From Centrapalus pauciflorus (lineage: Eukaryota; Streptophyta; Magnoliopsida; Asterales; Asteraceae): a stretch of 64,000 nucleotides of DNA. Below are positions 1-11,745 of this stretch, piece by piece; positions within the stretch are counted from its first letter, which is position 1; every line of letters begins with the position of its first letter. The position numbers and the translations under genes are program-made. The notes under the pieces were generated by a model. The model was not told the origin of the DNA, made no database searches, and saw nothing but the letters and a program-made list of their open reading frames with translations. The stretch is taken from the NCBI GenBank assembly GCA_020465985.1, contig JAANYP010000760.1:775867-839866 (forward strand). Direction: 5' to 3'.

Positions 1-1098
1 TCGAGAATTGCTGAGAAGTGTGTATAGAGTGTTGGGTCGAAATTGTGATATTGAGAATGCGTCTTTTGGGTATCTGGGATTGTGTGAGTTGGTTGGGACC
101 TTGTGTCTGAGTATTCGGGTTGTGTGAGTTGGTAGTTGAGTATCTGAGTCTGTGTGAGTTATATGAGTATTGTGTATAGAGCTGTTGAGTTATCGAGAAA
201 TCGAGTATCCAGAGCTGTTGGGTTGTGATTGAGAACTTGAGCTGTGATTGTGATTGTAATATAGAGTCATTGTGTTGTGATTCCAGGGTCTCGAGTTGAT
301 AGGGTTGAGGACGGGCAGGGAACCGAGACTTAGTTTATCTAGCTGAGCAGGTGAGTTTGCATGTTTTTCTTGAGATACTTGTACGATTATTTATTAATAC
401 TTGCATGATCTTTTACTGAGCTTTTACGAGATATCATGAGTTTCTTACGAGTTTTATTGAGATATTATCATGCATGTATTACTGTGCTTTATTGAGAACT
501 GTGTTTTATATATGAGATTTGGGACACTTGAGCTGTTGAGATACTAAACCGTACGGCTGGGCAGGGGTTGGGTCGCTCCCAATTCCCTTTTTAGTTCCTG
601 ACGACTGCTTTGTGCGGTCTAGGGATTTTGGCACGTGGGCCTATCCACGCGAGTTGAGCATCATGTGGGATCTCATATACTTGTTCAGTAGAGAACGCTG
701 AACGTTTTATTATTGAGCTTACTTTTTATTGAGATTTATAATCGTACACTAACCCTTGCATTCTCACCAGCTTTAGCTGACCTGTGTGTGTTGTTGTGTG
801 TAATCCAGGTGACCGGACTGCTGGTAGGCCTGCTGCACCAAAGTAGGTTTACGTTTTCTGTGCTCGAGGAGTTAGCTACCTTTCATAGAGGTAGTTATAT
901 TTTGGGGATTGTTTATCATACACTTCGGATAGGTTATGTAATGTTCAGAGACTTCCGTGACTGTTTCTTGTGTAAAATAATGATTTAAATTATCGAGTTT
1001 TCCGCGTGTACGTATGGGAATAGTGTAGAGATTATTATGTTATATCTTTGCTGACGTGGTAATTGCGTGGCATTGTGGATTAGTTTGAGGGCGTTACA
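1..1098 (+). mobile_element. 3' part of a Ty3/gypsy-like LTR, cut by the window edge
   Basis: The stretch is less AT-rich than what follows and has no coding potential. It begins with degenerate GTGTGAGTT direct repeats and ends in GAGGGCGTTACA just before ordinary AT-rich sequence. A GGGCGTTACA terminus is usual for long LTRs of plant chromovirus-type Ty3/gypsy elements. No internal domain or second LTR is visible, so it may be a solo LTR or the right LTR of an element lying mostly outside the window. Superfamily assignment rests on general resemblance only. Confidence 0.55.
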
Positions 1099-1121
1099 TT
1101 TAAAGCTAAATTGGTAAAAAA

Positions 1122-1179
<58 letters not shown>

Positions 1180-1204
1180 GTAATAATAATAATAATAGTA
1201 ATAA
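1122..1204. repeat. (AAT)n microsatellite
   Basis: About 27 units of AAT with a few TAG interruptions, about 25 bp after the LTR end. Confidence 0.95.
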
Positions 1205-3074
1205 AAGAACAACAAAAATGTTATAAACATTAAAAATTTATCATTGCTATAATCATTAAAAAAAATTAAAGACAGTTGCTATTTTTTGCAATTAACCTGT
1301 TGGTAACCTGTTAAAACATGTTAGTTGCTATAAACGTTAAAAAAATAAAAGATAAACGTTATAAAATTAAGTCTAGACCGATAAATCAGAAAATTGAAAT
1401 TAGACCAGGTCAAATCTAATATGTCCGATTTAGTTTGGTTCTAGATTATAGATTTTTTAATGCCTTTTTTCGGTTTGATTTATAGTTTCGTAGTTTTTAA
1501 AACACCATGGTCCACTCATGTCTAGATCAAAATTGAAACCAAACCATTAAAAATTAATTTTTATACCTGAATTATTTAAAAAGTTTTGGGTCGTTTGTTC
1601 ACAGATACATTTCATTCACATCGCATGTTTAGCTATCAAATTCCGTGTAATGACTATTCCTTTTCAAACAAGATATTTTTTTTCCATTAAATGAATTTGT
1701 TTTCCATAATGGATTTTCAAGTAATGTACCAAACAGAAAACAACAAAAAAATTGAATATGAATTTCACTTCTTTCCTGCCAGCCTTGTATTTGGATTCAG
1801 ATAAACTTCAATCCTTCCAGAATTTTCTTTTTTTGACAGAATTCATTTCTAGAGTAAACATTCTGTCGATAAAACGCCGCTTTTGATTCATTTTAACCCG
1901 GTCAAAGTTTAGTCAAATGTACATTCCTATTAATATACGAACAAGTTTAATCAGTTTTTCCCATTGATTTAGTATCCCCCAACATTATTTTTTACGAATG
2001 AAATGAAAAAAGTGATTAAACTTGTTCGTTATATATTACTTATACGATGTAATCATTTAGAAGAGGCATTCAACTTGTCATTCTATATGTCTCCACGTTA
2101 AACCTGTCCTACTTTTCCCTTTTTGACATCCTTTTCTTGATCTTCGTTCCACTATCCGATCCTCATGTAAATCATTTGATCATCACACGAGTCCAAAATT
2201 TTTCATACGTATGAATATGGACTCAATCCGCCGTATACTAGCTAGTAAGGTATCTCATTCACACTATATGCTCTTTACATTGAAATTGATCCTTCGATGG
2301 ATATTGACTTGGGCATGAGAAGTTGATCATAAGGAGCCCCATGTTGCAAACTTATTTCTATGATAGTAGTGTTTTATCCCAAAAAAACAAAAAAAACAAA
2401 AAGGAAGGAGTTAACTAGGGCAAAGGAATGACTTTTCAGCTCGTACGTGTGCATGCAATGGTTGATGTCACAAAATGATTATATCGTATAAGTAAGACGC
2501 TATTTGTTTACCTCTTAATTGAATCACTAAAGGATCATTTTATCTTTAAATGACTTCTCAATATTCTATTAAAAAGTAAACAAACAACCTCTAGGAGAAG
2601 ACATTGCTTCTTTTGGAAATTGGAACAACTCCTTCAATACAGGGAAGTTTTTGTTAGGTTTCCCTTTGCTTCATCTCAAAATGGTACTTGCCACTTCTAT
2701 CCAGACTTTTGAGTTTAATTGGGTTAGGTTATTTTCTTTACAAAGATCTTTTCCACTTTTGACATGTCTTCTTTTCTTGAAGTTGTGTGGTGTTGTCAAA
2801 ACAATGCACATGGTTCCTTTTGTTAAAAGCATCAAATTGAAAAGAAACATAAAAGCATTAAGGCATCCACATTAATTAGTGGTTTATTGATAAGTCCTTG
2901 AACATGTAGCAAGTCCATTCATAATTTCCATTTATTTCCACTTTTTCACATCTTGACATCAATTTATACAAAATCACGTTTGATTTTAAGTGTTTGATTT
3001 TTTATTTTTTTTGTACTTATGACTAAATATTCGAATTTAGTTTAGTTTTCATTTCCTACTTATTTATCGTTTAT
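1205..3074. other. AT-rich intergenic DNA
   Basis: No gene, RNA or complete transposon is supported here. Open frames are short, and poly-A/T tracts are frequent. Confidence 0.6.
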
Positions 3075-3084
3075 ATGTATATGA

Positions 3085-3323
3085 AGAGGAGAGTTCAATG
3101 GAAAACCTCCATACATCGAAGAACCTCATGCACCACCATAAATGCATCACAATTCCCGCGTGATGCATCATTATTTCCACGTGATGCATTAAATTCACGT
3201 GTGATGCATCACAATTCCCGCGTGATGCATCATTATTTCCACGTGATGCATTACGATTTTCTAGCGATGCATTGTGATTCTCCAATGTCCTTCGATACAT
3301 AAGGTTCTCCATTGAACTCACCC
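3085..3323. mobile_element. GGTTC-core inverted-repeat element, copy C (ATGCAT family)
   Basis: Terminal inverted repeats GAGTTCAATGGAAAACC (left) and GAGTTCAATGGAGAACC (right, reversed). The interior repeats GTGATGCATCA-type units. It is flanked by a 10-bp direct repeat ATGTATATGA (3075-3084 and 3324-3333), read as the target-site duplication. This is the same family as copies A (23159) and B (23448), but outside a long (TA)n tract. Confidence 0.8.
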
Positions 3324-3577
3324 ATGTATATGAAATAAGTAAATTTTCGTCTTAAATATCTAAATATTTACTTTTGTTAAACTTTTCATCAAGAACCTCA
3401 TGTGAAATCTTTCTCGTGGATAAAAGACATTCCTTGCCGAGAAGTTATAGCCGCTTTCACCCTTCTTTGACAATGTAGTCACATCGGTATATATCTAAAA
3501 TTTTTTTTTTTTTGAGATTTTGAGTCATTTGTCGACCTTGGTTGGTTAGCCGAAGCCTTGCTTTGATAGTAGTATTA

Positions 3578-3816
3578 GGTGTTGTTTGTTTTTTAAAAAG
3601 TATATTGTCTGAAGTCTGAAAATCACATCTGAAATTAAGAGGAGATCTTAACATCTGAAATTAAGAGCCTCTTAATCTTAATTAAGACAACTATTATCCT
3701 CTTAAAATTCAGAGGTTTCAACCTCTTAAGTCTGAACCCAAACAAACAAACATAATTTATTATAGATTAGACTTCAGAAGTTTTTAAGAGGGTCTTAATG
3801 AAAAAGAAACGAGACC
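3578..3816. mobile_element. Tourist-like (PIF/Harbinger) MITE
   Basis: Flanked by TTA (3575-3577 and 3817-3819). The termini GGTGTTGTTTGTTTTTT and, reversed, GGTCTCGTTTCTTTTT are related inverted repeats. The interior has several AGAGG/CCTCT blocks shared with the copy at 28137-28395. Non-coding. Confidence 0.7.
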
Positions 3817-4305
3817 TTAGTCGCTATTGTGACTTCACTAATTGAAAATATGGATAATGGATATCCGGATCCGAAAAAAGAAAATATCTGTGAAAAATAG
3901 AAATTAAAAAATAGAAATTTTATTTCTTTTTTCTTTTACATTCCACTCTCTCTTGTCCCATCTTCTTCCCTATTCCCCACCACCTTCCACCCATCTTTTT
4001 TTCAATCATTTTAATTATTTATTTTTAGATAGATCGAAATTCTAACATGGGTTTGCCATGGATTTCCTTGTTTCGCCGGAAAATGTTCTCCTTGATTAAT
4101 TCTTGAACTTCTTCACTGCCATAATTTCCGATCTAATCAAGAACTCCCAATAAAACCAATTAAGATTTTGATAAAATAAAATTAAAAAGAATTTAGATGC
4201 AGATGCAAATATGGTTTATTGAATCATTAAACCCCAAGTTCTCAACAAACAGATTCAGATTAATATTAAGATTCACAATTCAGAATTCAAATTACAACAA
4301 GCAAA

Positions 4306-4917
4306 TCAGTTTTGATCATCTTTCTCTTTATAGTAAGCATTGGGATAAAACCTTTTGAAATTCTTTCCGACCAAACTCATCCCCACAAATGCTTGATCTT
4401 CAGGCGAGATCTGACTAATAGTTGACGACCCCCCACCTCCAGTTTGAGAATTGTCTCGTTGACCAACATCACTAATCGTCGGTGGTTTATTTTCACCGGT
4501 ATAAAGACCTCCGCCGCCACCGGAGGGGTTTGAAATGTTGCCACGAGCCATATCATCAAAATCCGGTGCTTGATCAGCGTAAGTACCATACCCACCGGAA
4601 TAACCTAAACTACGGTAGCCCGTTTGAAACTGGTTTGAATGGTTGGCCCGACCCATATCAGTCAACGACGGGCTTTTTTCTCTTTCGTCGATCTCATCGG
4701 GTGGACCTTGAAACCCACGGTATCCCGTCGTACCTCCACCTTGAAACTGATTTTGTGAGTTCCATTGACCGTAGCCGGCGAGTGACCCTTGTGACGGAGG
4801 TTGGTTGTTGATATCATCAGGGGGCATAGGATAGTTAACGTTCGGCATGAACTGTCCCTGATGAGCGGAGTTTATCACCGCCGACGGGAAAGACGGAGAT
4901 CCGTCGGTGTAATTCAT
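4306..4917 (-). CDS. PPS1: PPS-repeat family small disordered protein
   Basis: A single-exon gene of 203 aa, rich in Gly, Ser, Asn, Gln, Pro and Tyr. Function unknown. The start at 4917 gives an N-terminus M-N-Y-T-D-G-S-P-S-F-P-S that aligns with MYSGEEPPSFSP of PPS5. The frame stays open to an ATG at 5046, which would add 43 residues with a hydrophobic stretch (TLILLSCFFLAVLY). That extension overlaps the TATA box and the TTGACGTTGAC element conserved in paralog promoters, so I read it as promoter. Degenerate PPS repeats lie near residues 39-57, 83-97 (SPSLTDMGRANHSNQ), 115-131 and 144-160 (KPPTISDVGQRDNSQTG). The C-terminal module at 179-195 is GMSLVGKNFKRFYPNAY. There is no signal peptide in the short form and no known domain. 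If the long form were used it would be a signal-anchored protein. Confidence 0.75.
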   Translation of the reverse strand: MNYTDGSPSFPSAVINSAHQGQFMPNVNYPMPPDDINNQPPSQGSLAGYGQWNSQNQFQGGGTTGYRGFQGPPDEIDEREKSPSLTDMGRANHSNQFQTGYRSLGYSGGYGTYADQAPDFDDMARGNISNPSGGGGGLYTGENKPPTISDVGQRDNSQTGGGGSSTISQISPEDQAFVGMSLVGKNFKRFYPNAYYKEKDDQN

Positions 4918-5046
4918 TGTTGCAGATGATTTTGTTGAGCTTTGGATGAACGGTGGGCGATGTTGCATATATAATACTGCCAGAAAGAAACAGGAAAGAA
5001 GAATCAAAGTGGTTGCCTCAAAATTACGACGAGTCAACGTCAACAC
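4918..5046 (-). promoter_or_regulatory. PPS1 promoter: TATA box and TTGACGTTGAC element
   Basis: On the minus strand TATTATATATGC (about 4965-4976) lies about 50 bp before the ATG. GTTGACGTTGACT (about 5032-5044) holds two W-box cores (TTGAC) around a TGACG core, about 120 bp before the ATG. The same spacing recurs at PPS2 and PPS5. Confidence 0.55.
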
Positions 5047-5742
5047 AACTAGAAGGTTTATTTATTTATGTATATTTAAGATTAATTATGATTAAAACAT
5101 ATTTTCATTAAATCAGAAAAAATTAACTTTTTTCAAAAAAAAAACTTAGAAAACACAAAAAACAAATATGAAAATGTGTTAGTTTTTAAAAAAGTTAAAT
5201 ACATAAGATATATTAAGCATGTGTTTGACGATGAGCTTTTGGAAGCTTTTAAGAGCTTCAAGGTGATGCGTTTAGCAAACGAAAATGTTTGGTTTAAAGT
5301 TTTAATAAAATTGAAAACATGATTGGTTTTAATGAAACACATTTTAGATATTAGAATGTGTTTAGATATGTTAGAATTGTTTTTTGCGTTTTCATTTTTC
5401 ACACTCTTTTATAACATAGATTTGAGTGACTCGATAGAAAACAAAATGTGAAAATATCAAAAATGTGTTTATATGTTTATTTGTAAATTTAAAAGCTCAA
5501 AATTATAAAATATAAACTAAAAACATCGAAAAACAATGGATCTCAACGCGTTTTCCAGAAACCATTGTTTTCTACGAAAATTTTCTTTAAAAACGGGTAT
5601 TTAGCTTTTGATTTTTGAAAGCTTAAACTCTAAAACTCTGTTTGATTAATAGGTTATTAAGCTTTTGATTAGGATTGAAGTTCTCAAAAACTCTTTTAAT
5701 TTTTTATGATTAAAACTCAATAATATTTCAATAATTTTGAAT
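5047..5742. other. Intergenic, AT-rich, AGCTTTT-type repeat
   Basis: At 5211-5680 there are AGCTTTT/AAAGCTT blocks resembling the Tourist-like element at 57326, but no clear termini or target duplication. No gene is seen. Confidence 0.4.
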
Positions 5743-6086
5743 TAGGGATGAACGACGGGTACCATTTCCCGAACCCGAACCGGTACCGGTACCGACCGGT
5801 ATCGAATTAATATATCCGGTTCGGTATTCGGTTTTAAATTACCTAAAATTCGGTATTCGGTACTCTCGGTTCGGTATTCAGTTTTAAATTACCTAAAATT
5901 CGGTATTCGGTACTCTCGGTTCGGTATTCGGTTTTTAAATTAGCTAAAATTCGGTATTCGGTACCGAACCGGCACCGTATAAAATTATACGGTTCGGTAT
6001 TCGGTTCTTTCAAAACTAATAATTCGGTTTCGGTATTTTCGGGATCGATACCGGTTCGGTTCGGTCCGGTACCGAGCTCACCCCTA
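5743..6086. mobile_element. hAT-type MITE, GGGGTGAGC family
   Basis: Left end TTAGGGATGAAC, right end GCTCACCCCTA, with an interior of repeated TTCGGTATTCGGT and GGTACCGGT blocks. The flanking 8-mers TTTTGAAT and TTTTAAAT match 7 of 8. Relatives lie at 12250, 24097 and 30880. Confidence 0.75.
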
Positions 6087-6895
6087 TTTTAAATAATAAA
6101 AACAACAAATATAAATTGGATATGCATATAATAAGTTTTTAGATTTTTCGTAGTTGTCACTAAAAAAAATTATAAGTGTCTCTCAAGTTTTTAATACATA
6201 CATACCTCAGTATTTTAAAATTTTATCGGTGTCGAGTGACACCCATGGTATAATACTAGGTCCGCCCATGCATACAAGTATCTAGATCGAATATGTACAA
6301 TTATTCTTTCGTGACCATCCATAGAGAATTCTAGGTCTTTTATGGACTAGATTCTTGAAGAGTTCTCTAGAGTTTTCCATATTTTCCACAGATTTCCTTA
6401 GTATAGATCGCTCTGTAAAATTCTAGAAATTGACTAGAAAATTAGGAGAGACGTCACATTCTTCCTCAACTAAGCTTGCAACGTTTTTTGTCACGCCTTC
6501 TGCCTTGTACCTTCGGATCTCGTCTGCAAACTGCCATAGTGTATCTTCAGTTTCAAAGCTTGCGTCGGTGTCCGGCAGATTCTTCCAGTTGATCAAATAT
6601 ATTTTGTAACTTGGCGCCCCATTTTCGATTTGAGAGGATCTCCTCAGCCTCCTTGTCGAAGGAAGTTACAATGGTTGTATATGGCGAATTGAAGTTATGC
6701 TTCCATGAATGAATTTCAACAAGAGAAAGAAAAACGAGGGAAGGGAAAAAAGAAGAGATGTATTTTTAATGTCTACATACATATATACACCTAAAAACTG
6801 TCGTTTAACGGTTAAACCGAAATAAACTGTCATTTACAGTTAATTCTGTTAATAAAAATATTCATTACGATTAATTGTAACATAACCCTTTTAAT
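6087..6895. other. Intergenic; contains a hAT-like 3' end
   Basis: The segment about 6105-6265 has a relative at about 59100-59265. Both end in TAGGTC(C/T)GCCCATG, whose reverse is a GGGCGGACC-type hAT terminus. The left end is not found. The rest (6270-6886) has no recognisable gene. Confidence 0.4.
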
Positions 6896-7341
6896 TTTTT
6901 TTTTGAACATCAAAAGGCAAGACTAACCGGGAGCTTCGGCAATGTCATCACCCCCGAATAGAATACCCAAATTTATTAAATTAAACAAGAGAGAACAGCT
7001 AGCCAGAAGCTAGCAAGTACAAGAATTCAAAAAAACGAAAAGGGACATACAACCCACAACGACCAAATTAAATGCTTACAATTCGCCCTAAACTTTAACC
7101 ACGAAAAAAATACTTGCGAGGATCTCATCTTTTATCATTGACGCTGAAACTTTTCCATTATTAAATATCACTGAATTCCTTGCTTTCCACACCACCCAAA
7201 TCAAACCGCCCACTACCGTTTCCAAAAATTTTCGTCTATTAATTGACTGCCCGGTCTTGCAAATCAGATCGATGAGTTGCTTCAAGGACTGATGTTGCTC
7301 GATTGAGATTCCGCACCAATCTAACACCCACCTCCATAATT
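6896..7341 (-). mobile_element. 5'-truncated LINE
   Basis: Insertion on the minus strand ending in a poly-A tail (poly-T on plus, 6896-6903) and flanked by CCTTTTAAT (6887-6895 and 7342-7350). The reading frame 7327-7088 shows V-V-G-G-L-I-W-V-V-W-K-A-R-N, a pattern of the zinc-binding region behind plant L1-type reverse transcriptases. The reverse transcriptase and endonuclease regions are missing. Confidence 0.8.
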
Positions 7342-7350
7342 CCTTTTAAT

Positions 7351-7737
7351 GATTAGGTTAAAGACACCAAGAGCCTACAACCATGCATCTTTTAAAGATT
7401 TATGTATGTTTGACACAACATTTTCTTATTTTCCTTCTGTGTAGGACAAGGTCCCAACTTTTAATAACAATATTTTCCAAAATATGTAAATAAAAAAGCA
7501 ATATTTTTGTGTTTTAGTCAAATTTTAACATCACAAATCCATCAAAAATCTATTTTTTCTTCTTTTGTGTCACTGTCTATGGTTTTCACCCACTAGACAT
7601 TTATCGACTTGTTTTCAGAGTAGGTAAAATTTTAACCTTTAGTAACAGATTTTTTTATATTTTGTACTTTTAATGATATTTATTATAATTTTTATTTCAT
7701 TAATACTTTTTTCTCTGCGTTTTTTATTTGAACATTT
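7351..7737. other. Intergenic, T-rich
   Basis: No supported gene or element. Confidence 0.5.
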
Positions 7738-7915
7738 TTTAGGAGTGTCAATTTCATCTCGTTCAAGCAAATGGGTAAAACAGGTTGACGACTAAAAGTC
7801 ATAATTTTTACATAATTTTAAAAATTTTCAAAAAATAATTTATTTAATACACCGTTTTATAAAATTTCATTTCTAAAAAAACTTGTATTCTAAATTAGTT
7901 TTTTACAACGGGTCA
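7738..7915. mobile_element. Partial hAT-type MITE, GTGACAATTT family
   Basis: Starts with TTAGGAGTGTCAATTTCATC and shares its interior (TTGACGACTAAAAGTCAT, then ACAACGGGTCAGG) with the reverse of the copies at 13708 and 15293. The second terminus is missing. Confidence 0.55.
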
Positions 7916-8155
7916 GGCGAGCTTAATCGCTTAGTCCATTGGGTCAACATCGTGAGCCCTAAGTTTTCTGTATGTGTTGATGATATACATTTTTGCTATG
8001 ATGCATCACAAATTGACAATATATTTCTTGCAAATCTGATGATCAAAGATCGATGTCATTTAATTTATTGGTTAATTTGTAGGATTAAAACAAACAACAG
8101 AAATTCAAATACAAATACAAACCATTGGAATTTGGAAATTCAGATTATAATCAAA

Positions 8156-8701
8156 TCAATTGCCATTGTTGTCTTGATAGAATCCCAAATGGTTTGTACG
8201 CCTCATAGTATTTGCATTCATACTGAAATTTCCACTGTAATATGGTTCTGAATCCATCTGCTGATTATCAGTGTATCCTCCTCCGTTTTCAGAATGATCT
8301 GCCGGCCGTATGCCGGAGATTGTACCCATTTTCTCACTGTTTTGATCGACGACATCGCCAATCAGAGAATCGTTCTTGGGCACAAGACCTGAAAGAGTCC
8401 CCGGTGCTTGACCACCGTAAATACTTGAATCCACCGAACGGTAATTAGTGAGTTGACCACTCGAGTTATCTATCGGACGCATATCTGACTCCGACGGAGT
8501 ATAAAGATCATCGGGCGGCAGCTGCACCGTGCGTTGGTTAGTCGCCGGTAACGGAGGTTCGGATCTCGTGACGAATCCGGATATAGTGCCTTGAGTTGAA
8601 CCATATTCACCGGTCGCCGTAGGTTGATAATCATATTCGTCGCTCATCGGACGGATCATTGAACCGGAGAGAGGGGGTTGTTGGTAGCTGTTGTAACTCA
8701 T
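8156..8701 (-). CDS. PPS2: divergent PPS-repeat family protein
   Basis: A single-exon gene of 181 aa, rich in Ser, Asn, Gly, Pro and Asp. It is the most divergent member. The N-terminus MSYNSYQQPPLSGSMIRP resembles the QPPSVGSMRP block of PPS4/5. Related units recur near residues 37-46 (QGTISGFVTR), 61-79 (LPPDDLYTPSESDMRP), 98-110 (QAPGTLSGLVPKN) and 126-135 (GTISGIRPAD). The tail keeps only part of the C-terminal module (S-G-N-F-S-M-N-A-N-T-M-R-R, then L-G-F-Y-Q). There is no signal peptide or known domain. The start is set by the TATA box CATAAATAG about 70 bp upstream and by the MSYN/MYSG-type beginning. Membership of the family is inferred from motif, length, gene structure and promoter, not from high identity. 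Confidence 0.7.
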   Translation of the reverse strand: MSYNSYQQPPLSGSMIRPMSDEYDYQPTATGEYGSTQGTISGFVTRSEPPLPATNQRTVQLPPDDLYTPSESDMRPIDNSSGQLTNYRSVDSSIYGGQAPGTLSGLVPKNDSLIGDVVDQNSEKMGTISGIRPADHSENGGGYTDNQQMDSEPYYSGNFSMNANTMRRTNHLGFYQDNNGN

Positions 8702-8820
8702 TTTTAGCCGGAAGAAGAAAGTTTTCCGGTGGGGTGGGGGCGATGAGTACTGAAAGTAGATTGTCTATTTATGCACGCAAGACTAAGGGAGAGAGAAAGA
8801 GGAAGTCAACGTCAATGCAT
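8702..8820 (-). promoter_or_regulatory. PPS2 promoter: TATA box and CATTGACGTTGACT element
   Basis: On the minus strand CATAAATAG lies at about 8766-8775, and CATTGACGTTGACT at 8804-8817 is about 105 bp before the ATG. This is the same double-TTGAC arrangement as PPS1. Confidence 0.55.
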
Positions 8821-8868
8821 GTTGTTGATATTTTTAACTTTATAATTTTGGATTATTTCGTTAATCTA

Positions 8869-9354
8869 TCTATACTATTAAAAGAGTAACTATACTCAAT
8901 TCTGGTGAAGCCACGTGTCGTCACCATGAATCGACACGTGGCAGTTATAGATTTTAAATCAAATCTATCTAAATATAATATAATCCACTTTTAAATTCAA
9001 ATCAAATCAAATCAAACAAAATCTAATACTCTACTAACTAACTAACTTATTAATTAAATCTATCCAAATATAACATAATCCACTTTTAAATTCAAATCAA
9101 ATAAAATCAAACAAAATCTAATAATCTACAAACTTATTAATTATAAGATAATATAATAAAAGTTTAAAAAATATATAATAAAATAATTACTCTTCGTATA
9201 TATTTAGAAATATATAAATATAATAGGTCATAATAAATAATAATATCACCTTATATACTTTTGTTTAAAAAATAATATTTATATCTTTATTTTTTTATTT
9301 ATTATATTTTATATATATTAAAAATATCCGCGTAATACGCGGGTAATAAACTAG
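8869..9354 (+). mobile_element. Non-autonomous Helitron
   Basis: Begins TCTATACTATTAAAAGAG after an A and ends CTAG before a T, as expected for insertion between A and T. The 3' end carries the hairpin CCGCGTAATACGCGG (9328-9342) about 9 bp before CTAG. Near the 5' end is an inverted pair CCACGTGTCG/CGACACGTGG. Non-coding, 486 bp. Confidence 0.9.
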
Positions 9355-9567
9355 TTAATCATATAGAAAAAACACCCTTTTCTTTTTTAAATTAAATATT
9401 TTTTAGTCTTTGCATACAAACCATAGACGTTGTTGTATCTCAGGTTAGTAACATGTGACAGTTTTGGAAATAGGGTACAAATTATCAAATCTCATGGCTC
9501 CATGTTTTCTGAGACATTTTTGTTTCTTGAAGAATGTAAGAAAGTCAGAATTGATGATATAATATAT

Positions 9568-9869
9568 GTGTTTGTTATGAAAAAAAAAACTTAACACGTT
9601 TTTACGTTTTTGCATTTTCGTCTTTTTATGTTATTTTTTTCTCATAAAAATCATCAAGTTAATTTTTTTTAGTTTAGTGAAATTTGGACATTGATAACCG
9701 GTTATAATTAATAAACCGGGTTTTTTAAAACTGAAAAACTGGGTTTTAATGTCCAGATTTTACTAAATCAAAAAGAAAAAATTAAGTTGAGGACTTTTAT
9801 GGAAAAAAATAACACGGAGTGACGAAAAACGCAAAAAACGTGAAAACATGTTTTTTTATAATAAACCCT
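9568..9869. mobile_element. Fold-back Mutator-like MITE, 302-bp family
   Basis: Almost the whole element is an inverted repeat around TTTTAAAACTG. Flanking 9-mers ATAATATAT and AAAATATAT match 8 of 9. A copy at 30138-30439 has exactly the same length, and others lie at 35631-35912 and (one arm) 28807-28951. Confidence 0.75.
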
Positions 9870-11218
9870 AAAATATATCATGTAAATATATTAGTTTATT
9901 CATTTTTATTCTTTTACGTTTATGTTTAATTAAATACATTTATTTTATTTTAATGTATAATTCTAAACATATATTTTTTTAAATGGTAAATTGCCAAGAA
10001 AGATATTATAATACATAAATTTTAACAATAAATATATCATGAAAATTTTTAGGCTAAAAATGTAAAATAAAATTTTGTTTTTCCCAATAAATGACGTTAA
10101 ATTAAAATTTTAAACTGAAAAATGATGGTTAAATGTCGTTTCTCACCCAAAAAAAATGGATCATAAAATAAAACTTTTATCTTCTTAACTGATTATTGAT
10201 ATTTTTTTTGTCAAAGTAAACTTTATACTACTTTTCTTTGACAAATTTTTTTTTCCACATTATCTTATTGTCAAATTTTTAATTTTGTCTTACATTCATT
10301 TTGCCCTTTTAAATATCATTAACATGTAATTATAAAAAGAAAATCTTTATAAACTTTAATTTGAGAAGACATAAAAAAAATTGAACGACAAAATATATAT
10401 ATATATATATATAACGAAAAATGAAACAACAAACTATAAAGTCATAAAATCTTTCAGTCTTTCACAAAACTTAAAATAGAAGAAGAGAGACCAAACCCAA
10501 AGAGGATGAAAAAAGAACGACGACAAGGACAAAGACACAACTAAAAGCAACCAACTCAACAAAAAGAAGAAGCTACAATACGAACTGTCGTACACCATAG
10601 TCATTCTGTTAATAAAATACCAATTTTTTCTTACACATGGAGATTCAATGGAAAGAGTAGCATTTGACTTTAAAGAGAGGATAGTCATATGCCCTCCCAA
10701 CCACAGGTTTTACTATTCCGGAGATGTCATATGTTGTAGACACCAACCCAAATCACAACAAGGAAAAAAGACCCCTTGAAGGAACTCAATTGAATGGAAT
10801 GCCAAGGTTTAAGAGATCTTAAAAAGTGCCTTCGAAATTCTAAATCAACCCCCACTATTTGAACAAACTAATCTTGAAAACCTTTTATGGTGTGTTTAGA
10901 TTATGAAATTTTCTAAAATTTTCATCTCAATTTTCAATGAAAATAAAAACTTGTTTACTGAACCACAATTTTATAAAATTTCATTTCACTTTTTTAAATA
11001 TCACTTTTCATATTCTTTCTCTTACTTTTCTAATACATATCTTATATTTTTTATAATACTCTATTTCTCTATCTTACTTTTGTATCACCTATCCTATTTT
11101 TCTTATTTTATAATCACTTATCTTATTTTTCTTAAAATTAAACTTAATCATCTAAACAATTTTTCACTTTTCGTAGAAACCTTTGTTTTTTTTCTAAAAA
11201 CTATAACTTGAAAACTGA
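9870..11218. other. Intergenic AT-rich DNA
   Basis: Contains a short (TA)n at about 10397-10412 and an AT-rich stretch of probable repeat origin at 10886-11210. No gene is supported. Confidence 0.5.
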
Positions 11219-11745
11219 AACGTATCGATCAAGGCGAAACTTGAGTTTGATTGCAGGGCGCGCGTTAGCGCTTTACTAATAAGATAGAAGGGGCTTTTCT
11301 TGTTTAGTAAAGTCTCGCTTTTTGATAGGAGTAGGTGCGGCAGGGCACTCTTCATTCGAAACTAATGAATGTCAGGTCGGGGCTTTCTGCCTTGTTATCA
11401 AAAAGGGGGTTGGGTAAAGCAAACTCCCTCCTTGGACGAGCACGGGCTTTCACCAACCCAATCTCGATGAAAAAAGTAGAAGCAACTAAAGAAGGGTGAC
11501 GAAGCTTCTTTGCATCCCATAGTGCTGTCGCACTAAGCGACTACCGTTCCAGAGTCCTACAACGAAGTGATTAGCATACCAGAGTGACGCAAGGCTCTAA
11601 GCTCGTACCTTATAAGTAAGCTCTTTATGCTCTCTCCGCTCGCTCCTTTTCGTAGCGTAGATCTTTCTTCTCTTAAGAGATTTTGAGAAGAGTGAGTGCG
11701 CCGAAAATTGACTAGTTCTCGTGAACTAAACGCAACCTTAGAATC
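11219..11745. other. Probable mitochondrial DNA insertion (NUMT)
   Basis: This block is much richer in GC than its flanks (near half, against roughly 30 percent) and has sharp edges. It has the look of plant mitochondrial intergenic DNA, including GCGCGCGTTAGCGCTTTACT and a stem formed by AGCGCTTTACTAATAAG with its reverse CTTGTTTAGTAAAG. No reading frame is evident. The call rests on composition and remembered resemblance. Confidence 0.6.

Noticed and set aside
3085..3323. CRISPR-like array from evenly spaced TGATGCATCA repeats
   Set aside because: Plant nuclear DNA, repeats are short and degenerate, and the block is bounded by inverted repeats and a target duplication.
4918..5046. N-terminal membrane extension of PPS1 (43 residues)
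   Set aside because: The stretch contains the TATA box and the double TTGAC element found in paralog promoters, and paralogs start at the position of the downstream Met. I kept it only as an alternative start.
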